DNA of 64,000 nucleotides, taken from Ruminococcus sp. CAG:563. Lineage in GTDB: Bacteria; Bacillota; Clostridia; Oscillospirales; Acutalibacteraceae. Location: contig FR882087.1 of NCBI GenBank assembly GCA_000434915.1, positions 152,177 to 216,176 of the forward strand, given 5' to 3'. Position numbers and translations under genes: made by a program. Positions within the stretch are counted from its first letter, which is position 1; each line of letters starts with the position of its first letter. This document shows positions 1-9,114 of the stretch, in pieces. Below the pieces are notes generated by a model that had not been told where the DNA came from, made no database searches, and saw only the letters and a program-made list of their open reading frames with translations.

Positions 1-766
1 ATGTGCAGCAGGAATAAATACCCATGAGGTTGTTGATTCCGTCCTTGCCGTCGGCATAGTGTACCCTCGCCTCGGAATCAGTTACCGCCGACTTAAACTT
101 TTTCATGATATCATCGGGTGTATCAAGGACAAAAACCGATGCCTTGGGATTCGTATCGGATTTGGACATTTTCTTCGTCGGGTCTTGAAGCGACATAACC
201 TTTGCGCCGGTCTTGCCGATATAGGGCTTCGGAATAGTAAATGTCGGTGAATATGCACCGTTGAAACGCTCTGCAATGTCTCGAGTAATTTCAAGATGCT
301 GCTTCTGATCCGCACCTACGGGAACGTAATCCGCCTGATAGAGCAAAATATCGGCCGCCATAAGCGTCGGATAAGCAAAAAGTCCGACATTGACATTATC
401 GGCATGCTTAGCGGATTTATCCTTAAACTGGGTCATTCTTGCCGCTTCACCAAACTGAGTGTAGCAGTTGAGAATCCAACCGAGCTGGCTGTGCTGCGGA
501 ACATGTGACTGAACAAAAATTATATTTTTTTCGGGATCAAGACCGAGAGCTATCATCAAAGCGTACATTTCAAGCGACTGCTTTCTGAGCTTTGCGGGTT
601 CCTGTCGAACCGTAATTGCGTGAAGATCCGCAACGGCGAAGATGCAATCGTTGTCTGCACTCATTTGCTTCCAATTCTTAAGTGCACCGAGGTAATTGCC
701 GAGAGTCGGGACGGACGTCGGCTGAATCATGCTCAGCACACGGTCTTTTCTTTCTGTATTCTCCAT
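1..766 (-). CDS. trpS: Tryptophanyl-tRNA synthetase (partial, C-terminus outside window)
   Basis: Class I aminoacyl-tRNA synthetase that charges tRNA-Trp in the cytosol. The reverse strand reads open from an ATG at 766 to the window edge, giving about 255 residues of a protein usually near 330. The N-terminus has the TrpRS form of the HIGH region (PTSVPTLGNYLGAL). Near residue 195 lies KKMSKSD, the KMSKS signature that stabilises the adenylate transition state. The start is the only upstream ATG and has its own promoter. No T-box is visible in the short leader. It is transcribed divergently from the HAD phosphatase gene. Confidence 0.95.
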   Translation of the reverse strand, partial: MENTERKDRVLSMIQPTSVPTLGNYLGALKNWKQMSADNDCIFAVADLHAITVRQEPAKLRKQSLEMYALMIALGLDPEKNIIFVQSHVPQHSQLGWILNCYTQFGEAARMTQFKDKSAKHADNVNVGLFAYPTLMAADILLYQADYVPVGADQKQHLEITRDIAERFNGAYSPTFTIPKPYIGKTGAKVMSLQDPTKKMSKSDTNPKASVFVLDTPDDIMKKFKSAVTDSEARVHYADGKDGINNLMGIYSCCT

Positions 767-796
767 TTCATATCACTCCAATAATAAACTGCAAAT

Positions 797-825
797 ATTA
801 TATCATAAAAAAATCGTATTGTAAA
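797..825 (-). promoter_or_regulatory. trpS promoter
   Basis: On the reverse strand TTTACA (820-825), a 17-base spacer and TATAAT (797-802) form a good sigma-A promoter. Its -35 box overlaps the -35 box of the opposite promoter for the HAD gene, so the two polymerases would compete for the same site. Confidence 0.7.
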
Positions 826-847
826 TCATTATTATTTATGGTAAAAT
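819..847 (+). promoter_or_regulatory. Promoter of the HAD phosphatase gene
   Basis: TTGTAA (819-824), 17 bases, TAAAAT (842-847). Transcription would start near 854, so the leader is short and includes the GGAGG ribosome site at 862-866. Confidence 0.65.
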
Positions 848-873
848 GATTCGGTATGAACGGAGGTCTTTTT

Positions 874-1527
874 ATGTCGAATTTTGACGCAGTTCTTTTT
901 GATTTTGACGGCACGGTAGCCGATACGGGCGAGGGCGTTTTCCTTTGTGTGCGCTATGCTATTGATGCCCACGGTCTTGAACAGCCAAGCGATGAAGATA
1001 TACGCAAGTTTATCGGCCCGCCAATGATAGTCAGTTATCACACGCTCTATCCTCAACTCAGTGATGACGAAGTTCAATCACTTATGCAAAGCTATCGTGA
1101 GAAATACGCCGAAGTCGGACTTTATAAATATAAGCTTTACGACGGCATAACCGAGCTTTTGAAAAAGCTGAATGAAAACGGAATAAAAACGGCTGTTGCA
1201 AGCTCAAAACCACAGGAGGCTCTGGAAAACATAATCAAAGTCAGCGGCATTGACAAGTATTTTGACTGTATCGTCGGAGCGGATAGGAATTACACCGATT
1301 CGGACAAGGCTACGATCGTTGAAGAAGCAATTAAGCGGACGGGTGTTACGGACAAAAGCCGAGTTCTTATGGTCGGCGACAGAAAATACGACATCGTCGG
1401 AGCACATAAGGCCGGAATTGCCTGCGCTGCTGTATTATTCGGTTACGGCAGTCAAGAGGAATTCGATGAGTACCGAGCCGATTATGTTGTTAACAGCTTT
1501 AAAGAGGTTGAAAAAATTGTATTGTAA
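874..1527 (+). CDS. HAD-family phosphatase, phosphoglycolate phosphatase/PpaX-like
   Basis: HAD-superfamily hydrolase of 217 residues. The nucleophile motif DFDGTVADT sits at residues 10-18 (Asp10 nucleophile, Asp12 acid/base). A helical cap region follows, then AVASSKP (motif II Ser) and GDRKYD (motif IV acidic residues). The closest familiar families are Gph phosphoglycolate phosphatase and PpaX; the substrate cannot be told from sequence. The start at 874 is preferred over an upstream in-frame ATG at 856, because GGAGG lies between them at the right distance from 874. It is a single-gene unit closed by a terminator. Confidence 0.85.
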   Translation: MSNFDAVLFDFDGTVADTGEGVFLCVRYAIDAHGLEQPSDEDIRKFIGPPMIVSYHTLYPQLSDDEVQSLMQSYREKYAEVGLYKYKLYDGITELLKKLNENGIKTAVASSKPQEALENIIKVSGIDKYFDCIVGADRNYTDSDKATIVEEAIKRTGVTDKSRVLMVGDRKYDIVGAHKAGIACAAVLFGYGSQEEFDEYRADYVVNSFKEVEKIVL

Positions 1528-1532
1528 AAAAA

Positions 1533-1574
1533 CAGTTGTATGATTGTTGAAAGTCATACAACTGCTTTTATTTT
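1533..1574 (+). terminator. Intrinsic terminator after the HAD gene
   Basis: Perfect 11-bp stem (1533-1543 with 1554-1564, arm CAGTTGTATGA), 10-base loop, then a T-rich tail. It begins 6 bases after the stop codon. Confidence 0.85.
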
Positions 1575-1637
1575 CACGCATAAATGCACAGAGCACAACG
1601 ACCGCCACTAATGTGACGGCCGTAAATATTTATTTAA

Positions 1638-3425
1638 TTATTTCTCGAGGTTAGCCTTGAGAGTTGCAAGCTGATTTCTGAGCTCCTGCGGAAGCTTGTC
1701 GCCAAACTTCTTGTAGTGCTCCTCAATCTCAGCAGCTTCCTTGGTCCATGTATCCTTATCAACATCAAGAATTGACTTGAGTGTATCAATATCCATGTCA
1801 AGGTCTGTAAGGTCGATATCCTCCGGCTTCGGAACATAACCGATAGCGGTCTCTGTTGCGTCAGCCTTGCCCTCGCAGCGGTCAACGATCCAGTTAAGAA
1901 CACGCATGTTGTCGCCGAATCCCGGCCAAATGAAGTTGCCCTCGTCATCGGTACGGAACCAGTTAACATTGAAGATCTTAGGAGCCTTGTCACCAAGCTT
2001 CTTGCCCATGTCAAGCCAATGCTGGAAATAGTCAGCCATATGATAGCCGCAGAACGGAAGCATAGCCATCGGGTCACGACGAATAACACCAACTGCACCA
2101 GCTGCTGCTGCAGTTGTCTCGGAAGCCATTGCAGAACCGATGAATACGCCGTTCTCCCAGCTCTTTGACTGGTAAACCAGCGGAGCACACTTTGCACGAC
2201 GTCCGCCGAAGATGATAGCAGAAATCGGCACGCCCTCGCCCTTGTCAAACTCAGGAGAAATGCACGGGCAGTTGATAGCCGGAGCAGTAAATCTTGAGTT
2301 CGGATGAGCAGCATATGTGCTCTTATCAGCCTTGTTGAACTTGGAAGCATCCCACTTGTTGCCTCTCCAGTCAATAGCGTTCGTCGGGAGATTCTTATTG
2401 AGACCCTCCCACCAAACTGTGTTATCATCAAGATTAAGTGCAACATTCGTGAAGATTGTATTCTTCTTTGTTGACTCAAGAGCATTGAAGTTCGACTTTG
2501 CGTTTGTTCCCGGAGCAACGCCGAAGAAGCCGTTCTCAGGGTTGATGGCATAAAGTCTGCCGTCCTCGCCGATTCTCATCCAAGAGATATCGTCGCCGAC
2601 TGTCCAAATCTTGTAGCCCTTCTCCTGAAGATACTTCGGAGGAATAAGCATAGCAAGGTTTGTCTTGCCGCAAGCTGACGGGAATGCAGCTGCAACATAC
2701 TTAACTTCACCCTTCGGATTCTGGAGACCGAGGATAAGCATATGCTCAGCCATCCAGCCCTCTTTCCAGCCCTGATAAGAAGCGATTCTGAGAGCAAAGC
2801 ACTTCTTGCCGAGGAGAACGTTTCCGCCGTAAGCAGAGTTTACGGAGATAATAGCATTGTCCTCAGGGAACTGGCAGATATATCTCTTTTCGGGATCAAC
2901 ATCACATTTTGCATGGAAGCCACGAACCCAATCGTTGCTGTCACCGAGTACGTCAAGAACCTTCTTGCCTACACGGGTCATGATAGCCATGTTGAGTACA
3001 ACATAGATTGAGTCAGTAATCTCAATACCGATCTTTGCAAGAGGTGAGCCGATCGGACCCATTGAGAACGGGATAACATACATTGTTCTGCCCTTATAAG
3101 AATCTCTTGCTATATCGTAAAGTCTCTTATACATCTCGTCGGGATCGCACCAGTTGTTGGTCGGGCCGGCATTCTCCTGCTTCTTTGAGCAGATAAATGT
3201 TCTGTCCTCAACACGGGCAACGTCGTTCGGCTTTGTTCTGTGGAGATAACAGCCGGGGAGCTTTTCCTCATTGAGCTTTATCATCTCACCTGTCTCAACA
3301 GCCTCTTTGCGAAGACCGTCAAGCTGCTCTTCAGAGCCGTCGATCCATACGATTTTGTCGGGCTTAACAAGGTCAACTTTTTCGTTGATCCAGTCAAGTA
3401 CGGACTTGTTAGTCGTTAATTCCAT
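1638..3425 (-). CDS. pckG: Phosphoenolpyruvate carboxykinase (GTP)
   Basis: Catalyses oxaloacetate + GTP to PEP + CO2 + GDP, reversibly. In fermentative gut bacteria it often runs towards oxaloacetate. The protein is 595 residues, the usual length of the GTP-dependent family. The P-loop FPSACGKTNLAM (about 248-259), with its active-site Cys, is diagnostic of that family rather than the ATP-dependent one. VGDDISWM (about 276-283) is the metal-binding kinase-2 region. GGAAGG precedes the ATG, and a consensus promoter lies 43-71 bases upstream. The oxaloacetate decarboxylase operon about 12 kb away would use the same metabolite. Confidence 0.97.
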   Translation of the reverse strand: MELTTNKSVLDWINEKVDLVKPDKIVWIDGSEEQLDGLRKEAVETGEMIKLNEEKLPGCYLHRTKPNDVARVEDRTFICSKKQENAGPTNNWCDPDEMYKRLYDIARDSYKGRTMYVIPFSMGPIGSPLAKIGIEITDSIYVVLNMAIMTRVGKKVLDVLGDSNDWVRGFHAKCDVDPEKRYICQFPEDNAIISVNSAYGGNVLLGKKCFALRIASYQGWKEGWMAEHMLILGLQNPKGEVKYVAAAFPSACGKTNLAMLIPPKYLQEKGYKIWTVGDDISWMRIGEDGRLYAINPENGFFGVAPGTNAKSNFNALESTKKNTIFTNVALNLDDNTVWWEGLNKNLPTNAIDWRGNKWDASKFNKADKSTYAAHPNSRFTAPAINCPCISPEFDKGEGVPISAIIFGGRRAKCAPLVYQSKSWENGVFIGSAMASETTAAAAGAVGVIRRDPMAMLPFCGYHMADYFQHWLDMGKKLGDKAPKIFNVNWFRTDDEGNFIWPGFGDNMRVLNWIVDRCEGKADATETAIGYVPKPEDIDLTDLDMDIDTLKSILDVDKDTWTKEAAEIEEHYKKFGDKLPQELRNQLATLKANLEK

Positions 3426-3467
3426 AGAAATTCCTTCCTTTCGTAAAAATCAATTTTTTACGTTTAT

Positions 3468-3496
3468 ATTATATCCTTTTTTTGTGCAATTTTCAA
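3468..3496 (-). promoter_or_regulatory. pckG promoter
   Basis: Reverse strand TTGAAA (3491-3496), 17 bases, TATAAT (3468-3473). A match this close to consensus implies strong basal expression. Confidence 0.75.
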
Positions 3497-3605
3497 CATA
3501 CAAAACGCACATTATAACCGGTATTTCTTATTTTTTTTGTAGCTTTTTACAAAAGTTGCAAAAAGACTTTGTTAAAAAAGAAACAATTTCTATTGTGCCA
3601 TATCG

Positions 3606-3653
3606 AAAAAAGAAAAACATAAATAACGGGGGTGCAGGTTGCCCTGCACCCCC
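3606..3653 (-). terminator. Terminator of the secreted FIVAR-repeat gene
   Basis: Eleven G:C-rich base pairs (3628-3638 with 3643-3653, GGGGGTGCAGG arm) with a 4-base loop. Reading the reverse strand, a T-rich stretch follows. It lies 36 bases past the stop of the 3689-7819 gene. Confidence 0.85.
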
Positions 3654-3688
3654 TCGAGAGTATCACACTAAATTAATCAGTGCTCAAC

Positions 3689-6600
3689 TTATTTCGTTGC
3701 TGTGTATGTGAACGAATCAGCGTCATGCCACTCGTTACCATACTTAACCTGTACCTTGATTACGTTTGCGCCATCAAGATAGCAGCTTGCCTGAGCGTTG
3801 AATACCTTATGGCCGTTCTCAACGGTGTAAGCCTTCTGAGTGAGAGTTGCACCTGTTGACATTACTGTACGAACGCCCTGGATATCCATGCCTGTCTCAA
3901 CCTTAACAGCGATACGGCCAACCTTACCGGTTGTTGCAGCCGGAGTGATGCCGTATACTGTTGTGTCGAGTGTCGGCTCAACAAGGCTTACAGTGAACTT
4001 GTAAGCATTGTCCATGTTCTCCCAAGTGTAGTCATACTTAGCGATAGCCTTAACCTCAGAACCTACAGCAAGTCTTACGGTGATTGCCCATACATCATAA
4101 GCTGCCTCACGGCTAAGCTCGTGGCATTCGTTACCGTTAGCATCATAGGTCTTGATTGAAGCTGCTGTGCTACGTCTTGTGATTGTTCTTGTGTTACCGT
4201 CAACGTCGATGAACTGAATCTTGCACGGATATGTGCCGTCAACATGGTTAACCTTTACATAGAATGTATTGAGGGAAGATGTAGACGGAGTCCACTCAAC
4301 TGACTGGATAGCACCCTTAGTCTCTACCGGCTTAAGAGCAAGAGCAGAGATAGCTGCGTTAAGCTCATTAGCTGCCTTATCGATTGTTGCCTGAGAAGAG
4401 ATCTTGAGATCACGAGCAACTGCCTCAGCTGCTGCAAGCTTATCTGTCATTGCCTTGTAAGAAGCCTCTGTGTAAGCATCAGCATTCTTTGTCTTAGCAA
4501 GAGCGATAGCTGCATCAAGAGCTGTGTAGTTAGCGTCCTTCTCTGTGAGCGGCATTGCAGCGTTGATCTTAGCTGTTGCTGCGTCAACTTTTGCCTGTTC
4601 AGATGCAAGGAGGTCTCTTGAAAGAGCCTTACCTTCTGCAAGAGCATCCTGGAGAACCTTTACAGAATCGTCTGTGTAGTTGCCTGTGCCCTTAGCAATG
4701 AGATCCTCAGCTGTCTTGATAGCTGCGTCGAGAGCTGAATAATCAGCCTTCTCCTCAACCGTCTTCTCAACAAGGAGAGTTTCCCACTTAAGAACTCTGG
4801 TCTGGATGAGCATCTGAGAAGCATATGTGCTCTGCTGTGCGCCTTCCGGCTTTCTCGGATCCTGTTTCCAATCGTCGCCAACTTCTGCGAAGAGAGCTTC
4901 TACTGCTGCAAGAGAATCGTCAGTATACTTCGAACGGTCGATTGCTGCGAAAGCTGCCTTAGCTTCGTTGATCTTTGTGTAATCCCAAGCAAGGAACTCA
5001 GGATTCTCATAGAGAGCAGTGATTTCTGCTGTCTTAGCGTCTACAGTAGCCTGATCATGCTTAGTAAGTGCACGGAAGTCGGCTGCATTTGCAGACTCAA
5101 CGGCTGCATTAGCCTTTGTCTTGTAATCATCTGTGAGATATTTCGTCCAAGAGGTGAGATATACGTTGATCTTCTTAACGATAGCGTCAAGAGCTGTGAA
5201 ATCGGCCGGTGCCGGAACGAGATTGTCGATAGCTGCGTTGAGCTCTGTTGCAAATGCATCAAGCTCTGCCTGCTGGTCAATTGTGTAGCGCTTGCCGTTA
5301 GCTTCCTTAGCTGCTTCGTACTTAGCCTTTGCAGTTGCCCAAGACTCTGCTGTCCAATCGGACTCTGTGAGAGCTTCAAATCTCTCGATAGCTGCTACTA
5401 CCTTAGTGTAATCAGCACCTGCCGGAACAAGAGCCTTGTAAGCTGCTGTAAGAGCTGCCTCTGCTGCGTCTACAGCTGCCTGATTGTCCTTCTTAGTAAG
5501 GTTAGCGGTGTCATAGAGAGTCTTAGCTTCCTCATACTTAGCCCACATTGCCTTATAAGAATCTGATGTGTAGCGAGTTGAATCAACCGCTCTTGCCTTA
5601 TCAATAGCTGCCTTAAGAGCTGTTGTGTCAGCCGGAATAAGCTTAAGATTTGCAACTGCTGTTTCGATGTCAGCTGCCATCTTATCAACATCAGGCTGCT
5701 TTGTCTTGTTGTAACCACGAACAACAGCATTTCTTGCTGCGATAACTGCTGTAGCAGAATCTGTTGTGTAGTATGCTGCAAGATCAGCGTCTGACGGGAT
5801 CTTAGCAAGAGCTGCGTCAACAGCTGTGTAGTCAGCGTCTACAAACTTGAGAGCTGCCTTAGCATCAACAAGCTTTTCAACCTCAGCTGAAATCTGAGAC
5901 TGCTGATCTTCCTTGAGGTCGCCTGCGGCTACCATAGCCTGTGCCTCAGCAAGAACTGTCTGATATGCTGCCCATGTATCAGCTGTGTAATAATCCTCTG
6001 TGTAAGCTGTGCCCTTGTTGATCTCGTCGATAAGCGGCTGATAGTTAGCCTTGCCGAGAGTTACGAGAGCATCCTTAGCTACCTTAAGGTTATTATAAGC
6101 TGTGTCGATTGTTCCCTGATCCCTTGCATTGAGGTCTCTTGCTACTGCCTTAGCTGCAGTAAGAGCGATTGTAAGGTTCTGCCAAGAAACTGATGTGTAA
6201 TCTGCTGAATTGAGAGCGTCGCACTCGCCGATGAGAGCATCAAGAGCTGTGTAAGAAGCTGCTGCATCTTTAAGTCCTGTTCTTGCAGCGTTAAGTGCTG
6301 AAGCTGCCTTATCGATTGTGTCCTGTGATGACTTCTTGAGACCTGCCGGAACAGCCTTAGCTTCTGCAAGAGCTGTTGTGAATGCAGACCAAGTAGCCTC
6401 TGTGTACCAGGAAGCCTGCTCTGTATCAACGATCTTCTGAGAAGCTGCGATCTCAGCGTTGAGTTTTGTGTAGTCAGCGTCTTCCTCAACTACCTTCGGA
6501 GTAAGCTTGCCGATAGCAGTTGTAAGAGCTGTTGCTGCTTCAGTGATTTCTGTCTGATGAGTAATATCAAGACCGTCTGCAATAGCCTTTGCTGCATCAT

Positions 6601-7819
6601 AAGCTGTCTGGAATGCTGTCCAGTTAGCATCCTGCTCATAATTCTCAGCCTTAATGTTTGCTGCCGTTGTCTTAGCAGCGTTGAGAGCTGTGTAATCAGC
6701 ACCCTTGATCTCAAGCTTAGCATAGCCGTCCTCGAGAGCTTTAAGAGCTGCATCTGTTGTAGGCTGATCAGCTGTCTTCGCATCAAGGATTGTCTTAGCT
6801 GCTGCAAGAGCCTTTACGAAGTCCTCAGTGTTGTTGTAGTTAGCAACTACTGTATCCTTAACTTCGTCATACTTAGCCTGAAGCTTTGAGTAATCAACTG
6901 CTGTTGAACCACCCTTAACTGTAAGAGTGATCTCTGTACCTGTAAGATCAAAGTACTGATCATCGCTGAAGTAGATCAATGATGGATTAGCAATGTTCTT
7001 CGGTGTTGCTTCACCATTCGGGCACTCACATACGAATGAACGGCCCTTCTTGTTCTCGTTACGTCTGATGTTACTCTCGGGCATCTTAAACTTATAAGTG
7101 TCGCCCGGCTGTGCATCTTCGGGAACCTGTACGGGGAAGTAAAGGAGACATTCCTTTTCCTCTGTAAGAATCATTGTGATTTCGTTTGCCGGATCCGGTC
7201 CGAATGAGAAATAAACCTGATCCCAGCCGCAGTTCTGAACAGCTGCGAAGTCAGCAAGATAACCGAACTCATATGAGCCGTCATCCTTAACGGCACAGTT
7301 GTAGAAGTTCGGGATAGCTGCTTCAGCCATAACGCCTGACTCAGAAACGCTGTTGTCGCCGATTGCACAATAAACATCGGCCGCATTTTCGTCCTGGTTC
7401 AAGAACGGATGGTTCTCGTTCCAGATCATCATCTTTTCGATTCTGTTTACTGTACCTCTTTTAAGAGCATGTCTCTGTGCGTCATAAATCTCACCGGGAG
7501 TGAGAAGACGAGAGTCGAAATAGATAAGAGACTCAACATTACCGATATAGTAGTTAGTTGTCATATGAACCGAGATCATAACTTTCTGACCCGGCTCAAC
7601 TTCCATATCGCCTGTCTGTGAATCGGTGTAAACACCATTTGTGTATCTTGTATTGGAAGTCCACTGTACACCGGAATCGATCGGGGAAGCGGTAAGCCAA
7701 TACTTGACTTTGTGAGATGCTGTTGCAGGATTTCCGTTAGCGGAGGCTGCGACAGCAAAGGTGCCGAGTATCATAGCGATTGCAAGCAATACGCTTAATA
7801 CTTTCTTAGCCATTTTCAT
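3689..7819 (-). CDS. Secreted modular protein: cohesin-like domain plus 12 FIVAR-like repeats
   Basis: 1376 residues, exported (signal peptide about 1-27: lysines, hydrophobic core, AxA site). Residues about 60-300 form a beta-rich region with the pattern EPGQKVMISVHMTTNY, resembling a cohesin/carbohydrate-binding fold. From about 308 to 1160 there are 12 tandem units of about 70 residues. Each starts (A)DYTALDAAI-like, continues YT-x-SW-x-A with an Ala-rich helix, and ends Q-x-x-ID-x-AA-x-L-x-A. This is the three-helix FIVAR-type architecture of surface stalks. The last about 200 residues are beta-rich. No LPxTG or dockerin is seen, so its attachment is unknown. AGGAGG precedes the ATG, and only 39 bases separate it from the upstream dockerin gene, so the two are probably one transcript. 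Confidence 0.8.
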   Translation of the reverse strand: MKMAKKVLSVLLAIAMILGTFAVAASANGNPATASHKVKYWLTASPIDSGVQWTSNTRYTNGVYTDSQTGDMEVEPGQKVMISVHMTTNYYIGNVESLIYFDSRLLTPGEIYDAQRHALKRGTVNRIEKMMIWNENHPFLNQDENAADVYCAIGDNSVSESGVMAEAAIPNFYNCAVKDDGSYEFGYLADFAAVQNCGWDQVYFSFGPDPANEITMILTEEKECLLYFPVQVPEDAQPGDTYKFKMPESNIRRNENKKGRSFVCECPNGEATPKNIANPSLIYFSDDQYFDLTGTEITLTVKGGSTAVDYSKLQAKYDEVKDTVVANYNNTEDFVKALAAAKTILDAKTADQPTTDAALKALEDGYAKLEIKGADYTALNAAKTTAANIKAENYEQDANWTAFQTAYDAAKAIADGLDITHQTEITEAATALTTAIGKLTPKVVEEDADYTKLNAEIAASQKIVDTEQASWYTEATWSAFTTALAEAKAVPAGLKKSSQDTIDKAASALNAARTGLKDAAASYTALDALIGECDALNSADYTSVSWQNLTIALTAAKAVARDLNARDQGTIDTAYNNLKVAKDALVTLGKANYQPLIDEINKGTAYTEDYYTADTWAAYQTVLAEAQAMVAAGDLKEDQQSQISAEVEKLVDAKAALKFVDADYTAVDAALAKIPSDADLAAYYTTDSATAVIAARNAVVRGYNKTKQPDVDKMAADIETAVANLKLIPADTTALKAAIDKARAVDSTRYTSDSYKAMWAKYEEAKTLYDTANLTKKDNQAAVDAAEAALTAAYKALVPAGADYTKVVAAIERFEALTESDWTAESWATAKAKYEAAKEANGKRYTIDQQAELDAFATELNAAIDNLVPAPADFTALDAIVKKINVYLTSWTKYLTDDYKTKANAAVESANAADFRALTKHDQATVDAKTAEITALYENPEFLAWDYTKINEAKAAFAAIDRSKYTDDSLAAVEALFAEVGDDWKQDPRKPEGAQQSTYASQMLIQTRVLKWETLLVEKTVEEKADYSALDAAIKTAEDLIAKGTGNYTDDSVKVLQDALAEGKALSRDLLASEQAKVDAATAKINAAMPLTEKDANYTALDAAIALAKTKNADAYTEASYKAMTDKLAAAEAVARDLKISSQATIDKAANELNAAISALALKPVETKGAIQSVEWTPSTSSLNTFYVKVNHVDGTYPCKIQFIDVDGNTRTITRRSTAASIKTYDANGNECHELSREAAYDVWAITVRLAVGSEVKAIAKYDYTWENMDNAYKFTVSLVEPTLDTTVYGITPAATTGKVGRIAVKVETGMDIQGVRTVMSTGATLTQKAYTVENGHKVFNAQASCYLDGANVIKVQVKYGNEWHDADSFTYTATK

Positions 7820-7858
7820 AAATGCCTTCCTCCTAATTATTTGTTCTTATTCAGTCTG

Positions 7859-8935
7859 TTAATACGGGTTAACCTGATCTATAACAGATACACCGTTTGC
7901 AGCGGAACGAACAACACCGAGATCGGCGGAATCAATGATTCCATCATTGTTCAAATCACTTGCAAAAACAAGGGTCTTGCCATCAAAAACGGTCAAACCT
8001 GTGCTGACCGACTGAACCGTAGAACTGTCATTACTGTCAATAAGGGCATCGCCATTGACATCACCAAAGATAATAACCGAATATGTCTTTACTACCTCTC
8101 CGTCAACAACAACATCAATCGTTGAACCCGTACCAAGGCCAAATTCAGTGTAATTTACCTTCATTGTGCCTGCACCGGTGATAATGATTTTCTGCTTCAA
8201 TTCAGCAGTTGATGTCATTCCGAGGTCAAAGCCGTAAATAACCATATTAGTCTTATCTATTACTGCCTTTGATTCATAGGCAGCGTTCGGTACAAGATCT
8301 ACTGTTTCACCGACAACGTTTACGGTCTTGGAGACAAACTCCTTTGTAAACTTTGCATCGTCGATATAGTAAATCGTGGTTGCATCTGTCGGAGTCTGGA
8401 TTGCCTGATTATAGAATCCTTTATACTCCTTCGGAACAAGAATTGTACCGCTCTTGCCCGCTGCAGATGACTTAGCCTTTATTTTGAATGAGAAAACGTC
8501 CTCACCGTTCGGAAGATTCAAGCAACCGAGGGTTGAATTGGAAACGCCTGCAGTCCACTGGACAAGGATGCAGCTGAATTCCGAAGAATCATATCCCTCA
8601 ACAGTTGTTGAGCCATCGTTAAGTGAGTTTGCCAATATCGTTCCCTTTGCCTTAGCGGTATTGAGAGCCGTAAGGCCGATAAGGTTCGGAATCTCGAATA
8701 CATCGGAATTGAACAATACCGGGAAACGGAAGGCTGTCATATTGTAATTCGTCTTGAGCGAAACCGTGACCGTAACATCATCACCGGGAGCGTACTCGTC
8801 CTTATCGGTTTTAACTGTTACTGTCATGCTTTCGTCGCCGTTAGCCGTGCCCTCAGCAGAGGCACAGACTCCAAAAACAGCTACTGCAAGAACTACAGAC
8901 AATATGACGGAAAGAATTTTCTTAGTTATTTTCAC
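7859..8935 (-). CDS. Secreted protein with N-terminal cohesin-like domain and C-terminal dockerin
   Basis: 358 residues. Signal peptide about 1-28. Residues about 35-200 show the cohesin-like pattern (YAPGDDVTVTVSLKTNY). The C-terminal 70 residues are a type I dockerin with two calcium loops, DVNGDALIDSND and DLNNDGIIDSAD, each followed by a helix. Dockerins dock onto cohesins in cellulosome-like complexes; one polypeptide carrying both a cohesin-like and a dockerin domain could link partners in a chain. The GTG start is chosen because AAGGAGG lies 9 bases upstream and the signal peptide begins there. It is the middle gene of three secreted modular proteins. The dockerin call is firm, the cohesin call tentative. 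Confidence 0.8.
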   Translation of the reverse strand: MKITKKILSVILSVVLAVAVFGVCASAEGTANGDESMTVTVKTDKDEYAPGDDVTVTVSLKTNYNMTAFRFPVLFNSDVFEIPNLIGLTALNTAKAKGTILANSLNDGSTTVEGYDSSEFSCILVQWTAGVSNSTLGCLNLPNGEDVFSFKIKAKSSAAGKSGTILVPKEYKGFYNQAIQTPTDATTIYYIDDAKFTKEFVSKTVNVVGETVDLVPNAAYESKAVIDKTNMVIYGFDLGMTSTAELKQKIIITGAGTMKVNYTEFGLGTGSTIDVVVDGEVVKTYSVIIFGDVNGDALIDSNDSSTVQSVSTGLTVFDGKTLVFASDLNNDGIIDSADLGVVRSAANGVSVIDQVNPY

Positions 8936-9060
8936 TTAGAAATTCCTCCTTCATGTTTTTTGGGAATAAAGAGCTGACCTCTCCCATTTTTAATTGACCG
9001 AAACAGTCAACTTCTCTATAACCACAGCAAAGCTGTAATTATCATTTAACATTTGCTGAA

Positions 9061-9102
9061 TTGCGGGGTCTGTGACGTTCCCCCGCAAGAAGGAACGTCA
9101 CA
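9061..9102. repeat. Two interleaved inverted repeats between dockerin genes
   Basis: Arms TGTGACGTTCC (9071-9081) and GGAACGTCACA (9092-9102) pair perfectly. TTGCGGGG (9061-9068) pairs with CCCCGCAA (9081-9088), which sits in the loop of the first stem. The two hairpins cannot both form fully. No T-run follows directly, so this is not a simple terminator. It lies 12 bases after the stop of the upstream dockerin gene. Confidence 0.65.
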
Positions 9103-9114
9103 TAGTATTTAATG

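Noticed and set aside
767..855. T-box for trpS
   Set aside because: The leader is under 40 nt long from the predicted start and has no T-box motif.
1590..1637. Terminator for pckG formed by GGCCGTCAC and GTGGCGGTC arms
   Set aside because: The stem needs two G:U pairs and no T-run follows, so it was left out as a feature; weak termination remains possible.
4447..6807. Several long open frames antisense or out of frame within the FIVAR-repeat gene
   Set aside because: They are rich in Gln/Leu/Arg/Ser from the Ala-rich codon repeats, lack ribosome sites and mirror the repeat periodicity; they are shadows of the secreted protein gene.
9061..9102. Interpretation as an H-type pseudoknot
   Set aside because: The second crossing loop would be only about 3 nt and cannot span an 11-bp stem, so alternative hairpins are more plausible than a pseudoknot.
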